Assembly (NCBI RefSeq): GCF_000805335.1 | Contig: NZ_KN708638.1 | Location: 6,983,626 to 7,040,247, forward strand | Length of the DNA stretch: 56,622 bases | Reading direction: 5' to 3' | From: Streptomyces sp. CT34 | GTDB lineage: Bacteria; Actinomycetota; Actinomycetes; Streptomycetales; Streptomycetaceae | Part shown: positions 1 through 8,340 of the stretch, piece after piece | Layout of the letters: the number at the start of each line of letters is the position of its first letter | How positions within the stretch are numbered: position 1 is the stretch's first letter | Notes under the pieces: generated by a model | Seen by the model: only the letters and a program-made list of their open reading frames with translations | Told to the model about the DNA's origin: nothing | Databases searched by the model: none | Translations under genes and position numbers: made by a program

Positions 1-11
1 ATTCGGACCTG

Positions 12-365
12 TCAGTTCCCCCCTTTGAGGGCTCGCATGTTCACCGAGTCGATCGCGCAGCGCGACCAGTCCAGATCACCGCGCGAGCCCAGCTCATCAA
101 GGATCAGCCGGTGTAGCTTCGCCCAGACGCGGGCGGCGGACCACTCGGTGAAGCGTCGGTGCGCGGTCGGTCCCGACGGCCCGAAGACCGGCGGCAACTG
201 CCGCCAGGTGCAGCCCGTTGTGGCCACAAAGATGATCGCCGCGAGTACCTCGCGGTCACCGTATCGGCGCCGGCCCCCGCCCTGCGGCCGTGACGGAGTA
301 GGCGGCATCACCCGCTGGAACAGGTCGTACAACTCGTCCGGCACCAAACGCTCCACAATCAGCAC
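12..365 (-). CDS. IS5-family transposase, N-terminal ORF (frame break at window edge)
   Basis: The 117-residue protein carries the N-terminal helical domain of IS5-family (IS427-like) transposases: an RYGDREV segment, the GCTWRQLPP motif and an AIDSVNMRALKGG segment that normally leads into the first catalytic Asp region. It starts at ATG 365 and terminates at position 12. Just after the run of six G the expected LTGPN continuation is present but in another frame. This could be programmed frameshifting, common in two-ORF IS427-type elements, or a lesion. The rest of the transposase lies beyond the left edge. The other IS end would lie to the right of the start codon; a GAGACGACGTC stretch near 393-403 is a candidate terminal repeat but cannot be paired here. 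Confidence 0.85.
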   Translation of the reverse strand: MLIVERLVPDELYDLFQRVMPPTPSRPQGGGRRRYGDREVLAAIIFVATTGCTWRQLPPVFGPSGPTAHRRFTEWSAARVWAKLHRLILDELGSRGDLDWSRCAIDSVNMRALKGGN

Positions 366-424
366 GAGTCAAGGCTACCGACAAGACCAAATGAGACGAC
401 GTCTAAGACAGGCGGTGAAGGGAG

Positions 425-454
425 TTGACACGGCGTCGGTTCTCCACTTACGTA
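425..454 (+). promoter_or_regulatory. Candidate sigma70-like promoter
   Basis: A perfect TTGACA hexamer (425-430) is followed after 18 bases by TACGTA (449-454). It points toward the small membrane-protein gene at 624, leaving a long leader of about 170 bases. Seen by eye only. Confidence 0.35.
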
Positions 455-495
455 CGTTGAGTGTAGCCGCTTGGCTGCATGTTTTTGGGGGGCGG

Positions 496-520
496 GCTTC
501 ATCGCGCAAGCGATGGAAGC
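496..520 (+). other. Leader hairpin with GCAA tetraloop
   Basis: GGCTTCATCGC and GCGATGGAAGCC pair with one bulge around a GCAA loop. It lies in the presumed leader between the candidate promoter and the gene at 624. I could not match it to a known riboswitch class. Confidence 0.35.
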
Positions 521-598
521 CGGGGAATCAACCCCAGGAGACATGCGGCGCGAAGCGGCTTGTTGCTTGTCCGGGGGCTGAGTTCCTCGCGGGCCCGC

Positions 599-616
599 CC
601 TTCCCGACTGGGAAGG
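599..616 (+). promoter_or_regulatory. Hairpin sequestering a ribosome binding site
   Basis: CCTTCCC (599-605) pairs perfectly with GGGAAGG (610-616) across a GACT loop. The 3' arm contains the GGAAGG Shine-Dalgarno sequence for the GTG start at 624, so the stem would hide the ribosome binding site. Confidence 0.4.
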
Positions 617-623
617 ACTGGCG

Positions 624-917
624 GTGTCGTCGCAGGTTGAGCCATCAGAAGAGAACTCTGCTGTTTCGGGTGCTGAAGCCGCCCGGGAATCCCCGGCGGA
701 GCTCGATCACCGCAAGGTCGACTTGATCGCGCTCGTGTGCATCCTGGCCGCCTGCACAGCGATCTGCCTGTCAGTTGGTGCGGCGGCGCTTCAGGCCGTG
801 ATCGGCGCGGCCGGAATCTTGTTCGCCGCATGGCGGACACCACCGCGGGCCGGGCGGGAGCCAAGATCGACCTCGGCCCAACGCCGACCACACCGTCGCC
901 CCGATGCGCGACGTTGA
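624..917 (+). CDS. Small hypothetical membrane protein
   Basis: A 97-residue frame with a GTG start placed eight bases after GGAAGG. Residues about 1-30 are acidic and polar; residues about 32-70 form one or two hydrophobic helices (LIALVCILAACTAICL, then a Gly/Ala-rich segment ending LFAAW), as in a small inner-membrane protein. The last 25 residues are Arg/Pro-rich, look like non-coding sequence read through, and may replace a lost natural C-terminus. No family is recognised. It sits between an IS end and transposon debris. The strong ribosome binding site and hydrophobic core support a real gene; the odd tail argues for caution. Confidence 0.45.
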   Translation: MSSQVEPSEENSAVSGAEAARESPAELDHRKVDLIALVCILAACTAICLSVGAAALQAVIGAAGILFAAWRTPPRAGREPRSTSAQRRPHRRPDARR

Positions 918-957
918 TGGGGCTCGTTGTGATCGTTCGGGGCCAGTGACGCGTCTG

Positions 958-1367
958 TTAACGGCGCCCGGGGGCGGGCTGGCTCTGCCATCGGGCGGCG
1001 CGGAGCTCGCCGAGCGCGCGGGCCAGTTGCTTCCGGAGCTGACGGTTCTCTCGGTGAGCCGGCGGTTGCGTTCGTTGGCGGCTTCCAACCGTCGAAGGAG
1101 CGAGGCATCGGAGGCCCGCTGCCGGGCCGGCACCGAGTCGGCGGACGCTCGTCGTCGCGCGGCCCGAAGCCGTTCGATCTCGGCTCGCAGGTCGGGCTGG
1201 GTGTGGAGCCAGGACCGCGAGACGCCGGCCGCGCGGGCCACGGTGTCGAAGGTGACGGTCGCGCCAGCGGCGTCGATCTCGCGCAGGGCCTGGATCGCCT
1301 TGGCCCGGGGGTACTCGTGGCGGTTGCGGGCCGCGTCGACGATATGTCGGGAGTTGTCAGCCCGCAT
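958..1367 (-). pseudogene. Tn554-like accessory protein (DUF6262/TnpC type), frameshifted
   Basis: The reading frame starts at ATG 1367 and shows the family's pattern: an N-terminal helical segment (NRHEYPRAKAI), a helix-turn-helix-like stretch (VTFDTVARAAGVSRSWL), then an Arg/Glu-rich coiled coil. Near 1046-1050 one base appears missing. Restoring it converts LTERTVSS to LTEENRQLRKQLARALGEL and gives a natural stop at 958-960, a 136-residue protein. The length of 410 bases is one short of a whole frame. The start overlaps the end of the recombinase remnant upstream, as in Tn554-type tnpB-tnpC pairs. A more intact homologue lies at 3693-4148. Confidence 0.7.
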
Positions 1368-1636
1368 CGGCCACCTCCGATCCGCCGCCGGCCTCGTCGT
1401 CCTCCAGGGCGGTGATGATCTGGTCGAGGTTGCCGAGGACCTGCTGGTTCATCTCGGCGACGCGGAGCTGGCCGCGGGCCTTCGGGGGCCGAGACGATCT
1501 GCAGGAGCTGTTGATGCTGCTGCCGGTGCTGGGGCAGGAACTCCGGGGTAGTGACGAACATCGGGCAGGTCAGGCAGACTTCTCTGAACTTGTCTCCGCA
1601 GAGGTTGGTACAACCCACAGCTATACGGGGCCCTGA
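1357..1636 (-). pseudogene. 3' remnant of a Tn554-like tyrosine recombinase (TnpB type)
   Basis: Only the end of the recombinase gene remains: a Cys-containing segment (CGDKFREVCLTCPMF), a PEFLPQHRQQHQQLL helix, then after a one-base frame change near 1484 the expected tail RGQLRVAEMNQQVLGNLDQ ending VADAG. The catalytic Arg, His and Tyr region is absent. The 5' junction with unrelated sequence lies near 1636, next to the stop codon of the following gene. The tail overlaps the start of the DUF6262 remnant. This is a second, smaller copy of the cassette at 3693-7012. Confidence 0.7.
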
Positions 1637-2289
1637 TCAGTGGACGGCAGCGGGTAGTTGTCGTGGATCAGCTCGCGGAGGTCATCGCGAGCCACTCGCA
1701 AGTTGTGGAGCGTCCCCTCCATGTGGATCACCATCGTTCGGAGTGTCTCCACGGAGGTCTGAGGGTCCGTCAAGGTCGCAGTGAATCGGCTCCGGTGTTC
1801 GGTCACCCAGGTCGCGCGGTTGGTCACCGCTTCTTCGAACGAGGCCAGCAGGTCAGGGCAGTAGATCCGCAGCATGCTGCGGAGGGTGCGCCGCGCCGCA
1901 GCCCGGCGTTTCGAAGCTCGCCACCGCTTGAGCCAAGGGCCTGAAGGGCTGAGCACGCCTTCGATGTCCACGGTGGTGCGTTCGATGTACCCGGGGAAGA
2001 TATTCAAGTGCCCAGTCGCCATCTGCGAAGGCACCCCCGACCCGGGCGGCATCCGCGGAGCCGGTGGGGGCGCGAGAGGCATCGGCAGTCGCGCACGGAG
2101 TGCTTCTCGCGCGACTCTGTTACTTTCCTCGGCGCTCTCGCACCAATCGTCGAGGATGATGAACAGCTCCATGAGGGCTTCGCGAACGTTGGGCCACTTG
2201 CTCTCGGGCTGGGCGAGAGTGCTCTTGATGCCCTTGGCGATGCTCGCGCTGGCTTTCGCCACCGTCGCGGCTTCAGCACCTGTGATCAC
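1621..2289 (-). CDS. Hypothetical protein, alpha-helical
   Basis: A 222-residue protein read from GTG 2289, chosen because GGGGGGAA lies directly upstream with good spacing; an in-frame ATG at 2328 lacks this. The N-terminus (ITGAEAATVAKASASIAKGI) and amphipathic helices through residues 40-70 suggest a soluble helical protein. There is a Pro-rich stretch at about 75-95 and a basic segment (RWRASKRRAAARR) near 130. No enzymatic motif is visible. Composition is that of a real Streptomyces gene. The C-terminus (PLPSTDQGPV) ends exactly at the edge of the transposon remnant, so the natural end may have been replaced. Confidence 0.6.
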   Translation of the reverse strand: MITGAEAATVAKASASIAKGIKSTLAQPESKWPNVREALMELFIILDDWCESAEESNRVAREALRARLPMPLAPPPAPRMPPGSGVPSQMATGHLNIFPGYIERTTVDIEGVLSPSGPWLKRWRASKRRAAARRTLRSMLRIYCPDLLASFEEAVTNRATWVTEHRSRFTATLTDPQTSVETLRTMVIHMEGTLHNLRVARDDLRELIHDNYPLPSTDQGPV

Positions 2290-2364
2290 GTATTCCCCCC
2301 GGGGTTCGCTTCCACGTGCGGTCCCCACTATCTCGTGAGTGGTCGTGGCGTGTCTGGGGCAACG

Positions 2365-2589
2365 TCATACTCGCAAGGCTGGGATCACGAGGTTGACGGG
2401 TGGGCGCTTGCCGCGGCGGCGGTCGACCTGGGCGAGCTTGTCCTCCGCCCCGGCGAGACTGACGCGGAGTCCTTCGACCTCGCCGAGCCAGCCTTCCTTC
2501 TCGGCTTCGGCGATGCGGTCGAGCAGGTTGTCGCGGATCTCGGCGAGCCGACCCCGCTGGGCGGGATCGGGGCGCAGGAGGGAACAGCG
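2365..2589 (-). pseudogene. Integrase C-terminal fragment, copy 2
   Basis: About 75 codons match the last part of the integrase fragment immediately to the right: RCSLLRPDPAQRGRLAEIRD here versus RCALLRPDPAQRARLTEIRD there, followed by EGWLGEVEGL and SLAGAE blocks in both. It ends at its own stop (VIPALRV). No start codon belongs to it; the open frame continues upstream into non-homologous sequence. The two copies are similar but clearly diverged, so they derive from two related elements or an old duplication. Confidence 0.65.
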
Positions 2590-2656
2590 CAGCCTGCTTC
2601 TCTGAACTATTTCTCGATCTTGGTTGTGGGCCGTGCGGCGGCCCAGCTTCGTGGGT

Positions 2657-3190
2657 TCATCGATCACCCCGCGTGACGGGGATGCCGAGGTCGACGGCCA
2701 CGTGCTTTCTGGGGTGGCGATCGAGTTGGCGGAGTTTCTGCTCGGCGCCCGCGAGGCTGTCTTGGAGACCTTCGACCTCACCGAGCCAGCCTTCCCACTC
2801 GGCTTCAGCGATTCGGGCGATCAAGTTGTCGCGGATCTCGGTAAGCCGTGCGCGTTGGGCCGGGTCAGGTCGAAGGAGTGCGCATCTGACGCATGCGTGC
2901 TCATGAATGCACGGGGTCCCGAAGGCGCGTGCGCAGGTGCCGATGGACACCTTCCGCTTCTCGAAGTGCGCGAGGAAGGCGTCCCACTCCTCTTCGGTCG
3001 GGGTCCGGTACTCCTCGCTGGGCCGAGTTGCCCGCCGGCGGGCGATGAAGGCCCGGTGGGCCTCGATAGTTTCGGCGGGATAGACCGCTTTGTAACCAAC
3101 CGTGGTGTCGATGCTCTTGTGCCCGCAGATCACCTGGGCAATGTGCGGGGGCAGGCCGTTCATGATGGCGTCGGTGACGAAGATGTGGCT
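2657..3190 (-). pseudogene. Tyrosine integrase C-terminal fragment, copy 1
   Basis: The fragment contains the C-terminal catalytic block of a tyrosine recombinase: FVTDAIMNGLPPHIAQVI, then CGHKSIDTTVGYKAVYP with the conserved His and the probable nucleophile Tyr, and RAFIARRRATRPSEEYR. A Cys-rich segment (CIHEHACVRC) and a coiled-coil tail follow. The Arg I box and all N-terminal domains are missing, and homology stops near 3190, so recombination activity is not expected. It lies beside a second copy of its own tail. Confidence 0.75.
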
Positions 3191-3314
3191 TGTGCCCGCA
3201 GAGGCCGTGTGCAGATGAGTCCGTGTGGTCATTGAGCAGCCATTCCGAGGACGCCTTATTCGTCACATTGACCGACGTGCGTGTTGCATTCCAGCGGCGA
3301 CTTTGTGATGCATA

Positions 3315-3536
3315 TCACTGCCGCTGGTGGGGTGTTGAAGCGTTCCCGATCACGCGCCGTTTCCTCCATGGTGTTCCGCAGAGCCTGTTCAGGGCGGCCA
3401 GGCGACTCGGTCGACTCTTGCCGGGTGCGGCGGCTTGGGAGGCCGGTTCGGTCTTCATAGCCTCGCGGGCGAGGCGGTAGCGGTCGGCCTCCCGTATCAG
3501 CTCGCGGTGACGCAGCTGGTGGATCTCGGTGTCCAT
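3315..3536 (-). CDS. Small hypothetical protein
   Basis: Read from ATG 3536, which follows GGAAGAGGAGCGAGG, giving 73 residues. The N-terminal helix (MDTEIHQLRHRELIREADRY, then RLAREAMK) is a pattern I associate with small Streptomyces proteins of unknown function. The second half is basic and Ser/Pro-rich without recognisable structure and may not be original. The gene stands alone between the integrase fragments and the DUF6262 gene. No function is proposed. Confidence 0.55.
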   Translation of the reverse strand: MDTEIHQLRHRELIREADRYRLAREAMKTEPASQAAAPGKSRPSRLAALNRLCGTPWRKRRVIGNASTPHQRQ

Positions 3537-3586
3537 CCTCGCTCCTCTTCCTGCCGGGTGATTCCGCCGGCCCGCTGATGTTGTGG

Positions 3587-3603
3587 CTTGCCCCAAGGGC
3601 AAG
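3587..3603. terminator. Possible terminator hairpin
   Basis: CTTGCCC (3587-3593) and GGGCAAG (3597-3603) form a seven-base-pair stem with a CAA loop, about 90 bases past the end of the minus-strand transposon operon. There is no U run, as is usual in Streptomyces. Confidence 0.3.
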
Positions 3604-3692
3604 GTCAACGAGCGGCTTTGGCTGCGAAGGGAGCGAGTCTCCGATGGCCGCAGGGCCACGCGCCCGAGGATGTGCGCGTCTCAACTGCACGA

Positions 3693-4148
3693 TCAATTGA
3701 CCGTCGCCGACGAACGTCCGGAGGGGAGCCGGGTGACGCGGCTCGCGTCAGCGGCTGTCTGCCGAAGGTGGACGATCTCCTCGTGTTGGGCGGCGAGCCG
3801 GGCCAGGGCCTGGGTGCGGAAGTCGGTGAGCTCGTCGACGGCCTGTTCCGACGCGGTCAGCCGTTCCTTGAGCTTGGCGATCTCTGTCTTGAGCCGGATG
3901 ATTTGCGCTTCGCGGGGGTCGGGGATCTCGCCGACCTGCTGCAGGGCCTGCAGACGTCGCTCGAAAACTTCGCGGAGATGAGCGTAGGGGCGAGTGCCGT
4001 AGAACGCGGTGCGGTCGACGGCGGCCTCGTTGGCGAGAGTCTTGATGTCGCACTTCCCGCCGGGCGGGATCTCGCCTCGGAGGAGCCGGTCCATGGCGGC
4101 CCGGATGCGGTTCTCCTTCTCGGCCCGTTGGGCTGCGGAGATTCTCAT
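3693..4148 (-). CDS. Tn554-like accessory protein, DUF6262/TnpC type
   Basis: A 151-residue protein read from ATG 4148. The N-terminal region (AAQRAEKENRIRAAMDRLL) and the KTLANEAAVDRTAFYG stretch resemble a helix-turn-helix that recognises transposon ends; a coiled coil follows (EIAKLKERLTASEQAVDEL). In Tn554-type elements this third gene assists two tyrosine recombinases. The ATG overlaps the stop of the upstream recombinase (ATGA), so translation is coupled. Its frame is intact although both partner recombinases are frameshifted, so the cassette as a whole is probably dead. The last 20 residues are less regular. Confidence 0.75.
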   Translation of the reverse strand: MRISAAQRAEKENRIRAAMDRLLRGEIPPGGKCDIKTLANEAAVDRTAFYGTRPYAHLREVFERRLQALQQVGEIPDPREAQIIRLKTEIAKLKERLTASEQAVDELTDFRTQALARLAAQHEEIVHLRQTAADASRVTRLPSGRSSATVN

Positions 4149-6342
4149 GCAGATTCCTCGTCCATGGTGCCGGCGGCGTCGATCTCGGCGACGACACGGA
4201 GGGCTCGGTCGTAGTCGGCCTGAAGCCGGGAGCGTTCGGTCTTGCGTGTGGTGCCGAGTTGGCCGAGGAAAGTCCCGGTGCGTTCGGCGTGCTCGGCCCA
4301 GACGGGGCGGTGACAAGGGTGATGGGTGGCCTGCGGGCAGTGGGCGGAGTCACACATCCCGACCAGTGGACGGTTTGCCGTCGGGGTGCCGGCCAGCTTG
4401 AGACAGAGCGCCCGGGACGGGTCGGTGAACCAGCAGTAGTTCGCGGGCCCGAGGTGGAGGACCTTGGCGCGTTTGGTCAGCAGGTTGAGCACGTCGCGGT
4501 CACTGCGCTGGGTCTTCGGCGCCTTCGCGGCGGTCGCGTCGAGTTCGGCGTCGATGTGCGCGAAGAACTCGGTGAGGCTGCGGGCGCCGGGGCCTGCCGG
4601 GAGGACGCCTTGCTGGTAGTTTCGGAACTCGGCGAGGACGAGGTCGAGGTTGCGGTCGCTCTCGTGCTTGTTGACCTCGGCGAGAAGCTCGGCCTGAGCC
4701 CCGCCAGGGCGGGAAGCATAGCCTTCTGTCGTGGCCACGGCGACGTGCTTGAGATGGATCTTGGAAGCCAGGACTCCGCCGGGCCGGTAGGCCATTTCCA
4801 GAGCCAGGGTCCGCCTCAGCATCCTCAGATTCACAGGCCCGTCAGGGATGGGTGCGAGCCCGAGCCGTTGCCCGGAGCTGGAGTTGATCCAGTTCCTGAA
4901 CCATCGGTATCGGACGTCGAAGGCGAACCGGCCGAACAGCAGGGCGCCATCCTTTGGGCTGTCGTGCAGTTGCTCGGTGAGCTCGACGGCGCGATAGACC
5001 GGCTCGACGACGACCCATTCGTCGTCGGTTCCGCCGAGCGGCTGGCCTGTGACGACCTTGCTGGCGATCCGGAACCGGCTGAGGCCGGGAACAGGTTCCT
5101 CGGGCGGGCGGCGGCAGCCGACCCGGAGCTCCATCAGTTCACTCGCGCGCATTCCGGACACCGTGGCCAGCGTGATGATCGCGGCGGTGCGGACGATGCC
5201 GACCAGGGCAACGGCCTCCAGCCGGTGCAGGGCAAGTGTCCAAGGCAGCGAGGATGTCCCGTCCGCTGCCTTGACCTCAGCAGCATCACGGCCGAAGGCC
5301 CTCTCCACTCCCACCACTGCAAGGGTGGTCTCCAGCGGTCCGCGCAGGATCGGGAGCCATCGTGACCAGAACTGGCTGGCCCCGGCCTGCCGGGCCAGAA
5401 CGCCCGTGGCCACCGGCAGCAGCAGATCATCAGGATCCCAGCCGCCGGCGAGCCGGTCAGCGATGTGGTGGTCGGCCAGCATCGGCAGCGGTGTGCACGT
5501 TCGCTCGTACTCGGCCAGCAAGCTCGTGAACTCGGCCACCGGCGCGGAACCAGCCGGGCGGAGCCCTTTCGCCTTGCAGGACGAGCTGCGGTCGGCTTCC
5601 CGTACTTCCCGGGCGAGTTCGACAGCGTGAGGACCGAGAGTGGAGACCCAATAGAGCGCGGCGGCGAGCATCGGCTGCAGCACGGTGCCTTCAACCGGTG
5701 GGGTCTTGTTCTGGCTCCGGCCGCAGGGCATCTCGGCGACGGCCGCGGCCGTGGCACCACCCCACGGCCGCAGGTCCGCAGAGACGCGGTCGGCAGTGAA
5801 CAGCTCGCGGTAATTGACGAGGTCGACGACGACCTGTGCGGCCGAGCGCCTGGTTCCGTGGCTCTGTTCACCAACGACGGTCCCGTGCTCGTCGAGCACG
5901 AAGCGGCGGTGGGCCAGGTATGCCTCGCAGAGCCGGGTGTCGAGCTGTTCCAGACCGGGGACTTGCTTGTCTTCCAACCATTCGAAGAATCGGTTGAGTT
6001 CACCCAGCCGGCCCGCGCAGGTGGTCAGGTGCAAAAGGCGGTTCGATAGGCGCGGGGCAGCGGGATGACCGACGCGTGTCTGGGGGCGAGCATCGCCAGC
6101 ACGAGTTCCTTGGCGACCAGCGGCCAACGAGCATCGGTGATGGCCGCGAAGTCAAAGCGCCGTGTGCATCGGGCCATCTGAGCCGGCAGACCGACGACGT
6201 GGGTGAAGTCCCAGATGTCGTCCTCGAAGTGCGGACGGTTCGCCTCGTCGGGCAGGGCAAGACCGGCCTCGTGGCAGACGTCGGCGCCTGGGAGGACTGC
6301 GGAACGGCCGTCGAAGGAGGAGACGGCAGCGGGGGCGGTCAC
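4145..6342 (-). pseudogene. Tn554-like tyrosine recombinase (TnpB type), frameshifted
   Basis: The gene begins at GTG 6342, overlapping the previous stop (GTGA), with an N-terminal domain including DIWDFTHVVGLPAQMARC and FDFAAITDARWPLVAKELV. Near 6045 one base seems to be missing: the frame ending AYRTAFCT must shift to NRLLHLTTCAGRLGELNRF to continue. The remainder reads uninterrupted to 4145, through VSGMRASELMELRVG (catalytic Arg I), LRMLRRTLALEMAY (Arg II region), HLKH and TTEGY (His and probable nucleophile Tyr), and a Cys/His cluster (CDSAHCPQATHHPCH). Corrected length is about 730 residues. The lesion would truncate the protein to about 105 residues. Confidence 0.8.
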
Positions 6343-7012
6343 GCGGTGAGCTCCTCGGGAAGCAGGGGCAGTTCGTCATCCCGGTCGGCGACACCAGCGG
6401 CGGCCGGGGCGAGAACGGCGGGATCGAAACGGTCCAGGACTTGCTGGATGCGGGCGGCGTAGGGCCCGAAAACGGCCGTGAACTGGGCGGCGGGCATCTG
6501 CTGCCACTGCCGGGAGAAGAACGCCTTCAGCCGCAGCAGGTTGACCGCGTGCCGTGGGGCGAAGACCGCCAACGGGCAGAGTAGACAGACCCACGGGCGG
6601 GCCGGACAGGGCTTTCCCTTCGGGCCGTGCAGCCCGGAGAGCTGGTCACCGCAAGCCGCGGTGAACACATCGCGCTGCCCGCCGACCAGCTCGGCGATCG
6701 CCGCGTCGTCCAGGTCCATGGCAGCGACCAGCTGCGGATAGCCCTCGGCCAGTACCGCAGCGTCCTCTTCGGTGATTACGGTGGGCGGGTGGGAACGTCG
6801 CAGCATGTCGTGCTGGGCGTCCTCGATGATGGTCTCGACGGCTCCTTGCTGAGTGGGGGTGACGGCGGTCAGGTAGTGGTCACCCTCGGTCGACGGGTGT
6901 GGTTCGGGTCGATCGTCGCCCGGCCGCTGCCGGTCCAGGCGCTCTTGTCCCGCATCGCCTCGTGGGTGGTGCGGATCCGGGAGCGGTGGATCTTCAAGGG
7001 GCGCCCGTCTGC
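6339..7012 (-). pseudogene. C-terminal part of a Tn554-like recombinase (TnpA type), frameshifted
   Basis: The 3' part of the first recombinase gene of the cassette. Upstream of 6890 the frame reads PLKIHRSRIRTTHEAMRDK and GSGRATIDPNHT; downstream it continues one frame over as EGDHYLTAVTPTQQGAVETI. A single missing C in the run ACACCCG explains the break. The rest contains a Cys-rich stretch (CPARPWVCLLCPLAVFAPRH) and helices to the stop at 6339, which overlaps the next start. Everything before about residue PLKIHRS, including the catalytic core, is lost at the junction with the GH12-CBM13 gene. Confidence 0.7.
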
Positions 7013-7079
7013 GGATCGGGGAGGGGAGCCCGGGGCCGCAGCGGTGGTCGGGATGGCCACCGGGCTCCCCCATGTAGTG

Positions 7080-7460
7080 CTACTTGCGCGACCAGACTTG
7101 GTTGGAGGTGGCCCAGCAGTCCCGGATCTGCAGCAGGGCGGCGCTGTCGGAGCCGCCGGCGTCCAGACACGTGCCGGACTGCGTGTTCGTGGCCGTGCCG
7201 TTCGTGTGGCACCGCCACTGCTGCGCTGCGGTGCGGTTGCACGAACGCAGGTGCGTGCGGGTGTCGTTCGCAGTGCTGCCGGACACGTCCAGGCACTTGC
7301 CCGTCCTCGGGTTGACGACGGTGGAGCCTGCCGTCATCTGCTGCCGGTTCCGGTCGGCGGAGCAGTCCCACAACTGGACGGGGGTGCCGTCCGAGCTGCC
7401 CCGGCCGCTGGGGTCAGGGCTGCTTCTGCTCTGCTGCCTCACGACCGCGCCGCCCGCCAG
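7080..7460 (-). pseudogene. CBM13 (ricin-type) domain of the GH12 enzyme, out of frame
   Basis: After the GH12 stop the next frame encodes a linker-like stretch (AGGAVVRQQS) and a ricin-type beta-trefoil binding domain: SSDGTPVQLWDCS, GKCLDVSGSTANDTRTHLRS, SGTCLDAGG, ending NQVWSRK. These are the QxW/CLD repeats of CBM13. One frame change inside the Gly/Arg-rich linker (about 7440-7465) separates it from the catalytic domain. The first CLD is degenerate (SRSSPD), so some decay has occurred. Without a frameshift the enzyme would be secreted without its binding module. Confidence 0.75.
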
Positions 7461-8290
7461 GCGCTCCCGTTGGGGGTGTAGGAGAAGTTCTTCACGCCCA
7501 GGCCGGGGCCGCCGACCCATGGTTCGAAGCCGAACTGGACGCTGGTCATGTACCAGGAGGGCTGCAGGTAGCCACGTGTGATCGAGTCGTTGGTGAAGTC
7601 CTTGATGTTGACCGTCAGCGTGTTGGTGGGCTGCTGGCGGACGTAGGAGACTGTGTTCCACTGGGTGTTGGTGCCCTGGCGGGCGTACCACACGTCCCAG
7701 TTGGCGCCCTCCAGCTGGACGGTGCCGACCTTCGTGCCGAATGGCTGCGGGGGGCCGGAGTGGTTGGCCCAGATCATCAGCTCCTCACCGTTGTTCTGCC
7801 CGGTGGGGTGGGGGTTGGTGTCGAACCAGATGTCGTAGGAGGCGTCCCACTGGCCGCTGTTGGGGGTGGTGAGGTTCACGCTGGACTGCGGGTTGGTGAA
7901 GGACGACACCTGTTGCGGTAGGCCGTTGCCGCTGGAGCATTTGCCCCAGTGGCAGCCTGCGTAGATCGACGGATAGGCCGCCGGCGCACCGTGGCCCGCC
8001 AGGTTGTGGTAGCCCGAGGCGTAGGTGAAGCCGCCGTCGAAGGCGTCGATGCACTGCCGGATGTTGTCGCCCCACTCGTTGTTCTGGACGATGTACTTTC
8101 CGCCCGACACGGCCGTGCTGCCTGTCTGGTCGCAGAGGGTGGTGGTGCCGGTCGACGCCGATGGCGCCGTCACCAGTGACGCCGATGCCGACGGCACTGT
8201 CACCAGTGAAAGTGTGCCGATGAGCGCGGTGGCCAGTAGAGCCGCTATTGCTCCGGCCCTGCGTCGTGGCCGCTTGGGTATGTCGCTCAT
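7439..8290 (-). CDS. Secreted GH12 endoglucanase/xyloglucanase
   Basis: A 283-residue precursor with a Sec signal peptide (basic RPRRRAG, hydrophobic core, cleavage near residue 37-45). The GH12 fold follows: NNEWGDN near the start, the nucleophile motif GEELMIW and the acid/base motif FGFEPWVGG, the two family signatures. It should cut beta-1,4-glucan backbones such as xyloglucan or mixed-linkage glucan outside the cell. The protein stops in a linker; a CBM13 lies beyond in another frame. It is the last gene of the minus-strand operon, 50 bases after GH3, and therefore probably under the same LacI control. Confidence 0.9.
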   Translation of the reverse strand: MSDIPKRPRRRAGAIAALLATALIGTLSLVTVPSASASLVTAPSASTGTTTLCDQTGSTAVSGGKYIVQNNEWGDNIRQCIDAFDGGFTYASGYHNLAGHGAPAAYPSIYAGCHWGKCSSGNGLPQQVSSFTNPQSSVNLTTPNSGQWDASYDIWFDTNPHPTGQNNGEELMIWANHSGPPQPFGTKVGTVQLEGANWDVWYARQGTNTQWNTVSYVRQQPTNTLTVNIKDFTNDSITRGYLQPSWYMTSVQFGFEPWVGGPGLGVKNFSYTPNGSAWRAARS

Positions 8291-8340
8291 GGTGGTTTCC
8301 TCTCTCTGTCACCCGGGCGCGCTCCGCTGCGCCCGGTTGG

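Noticed and set aside
12..30. Programmed frameshift in the IS5 transposase
   Set aside because: The G run would allow it, but the second frame lies outside the window and the required shift (+1 or -2) is unusual; left open rather than claimed.
496..560. Known riboswitch upstream of the small membrane gene
   Set aside because: I compared it by eye with cobalamin, TPP, SAM and c-di-AMP patterns and found no consistent conserved core.
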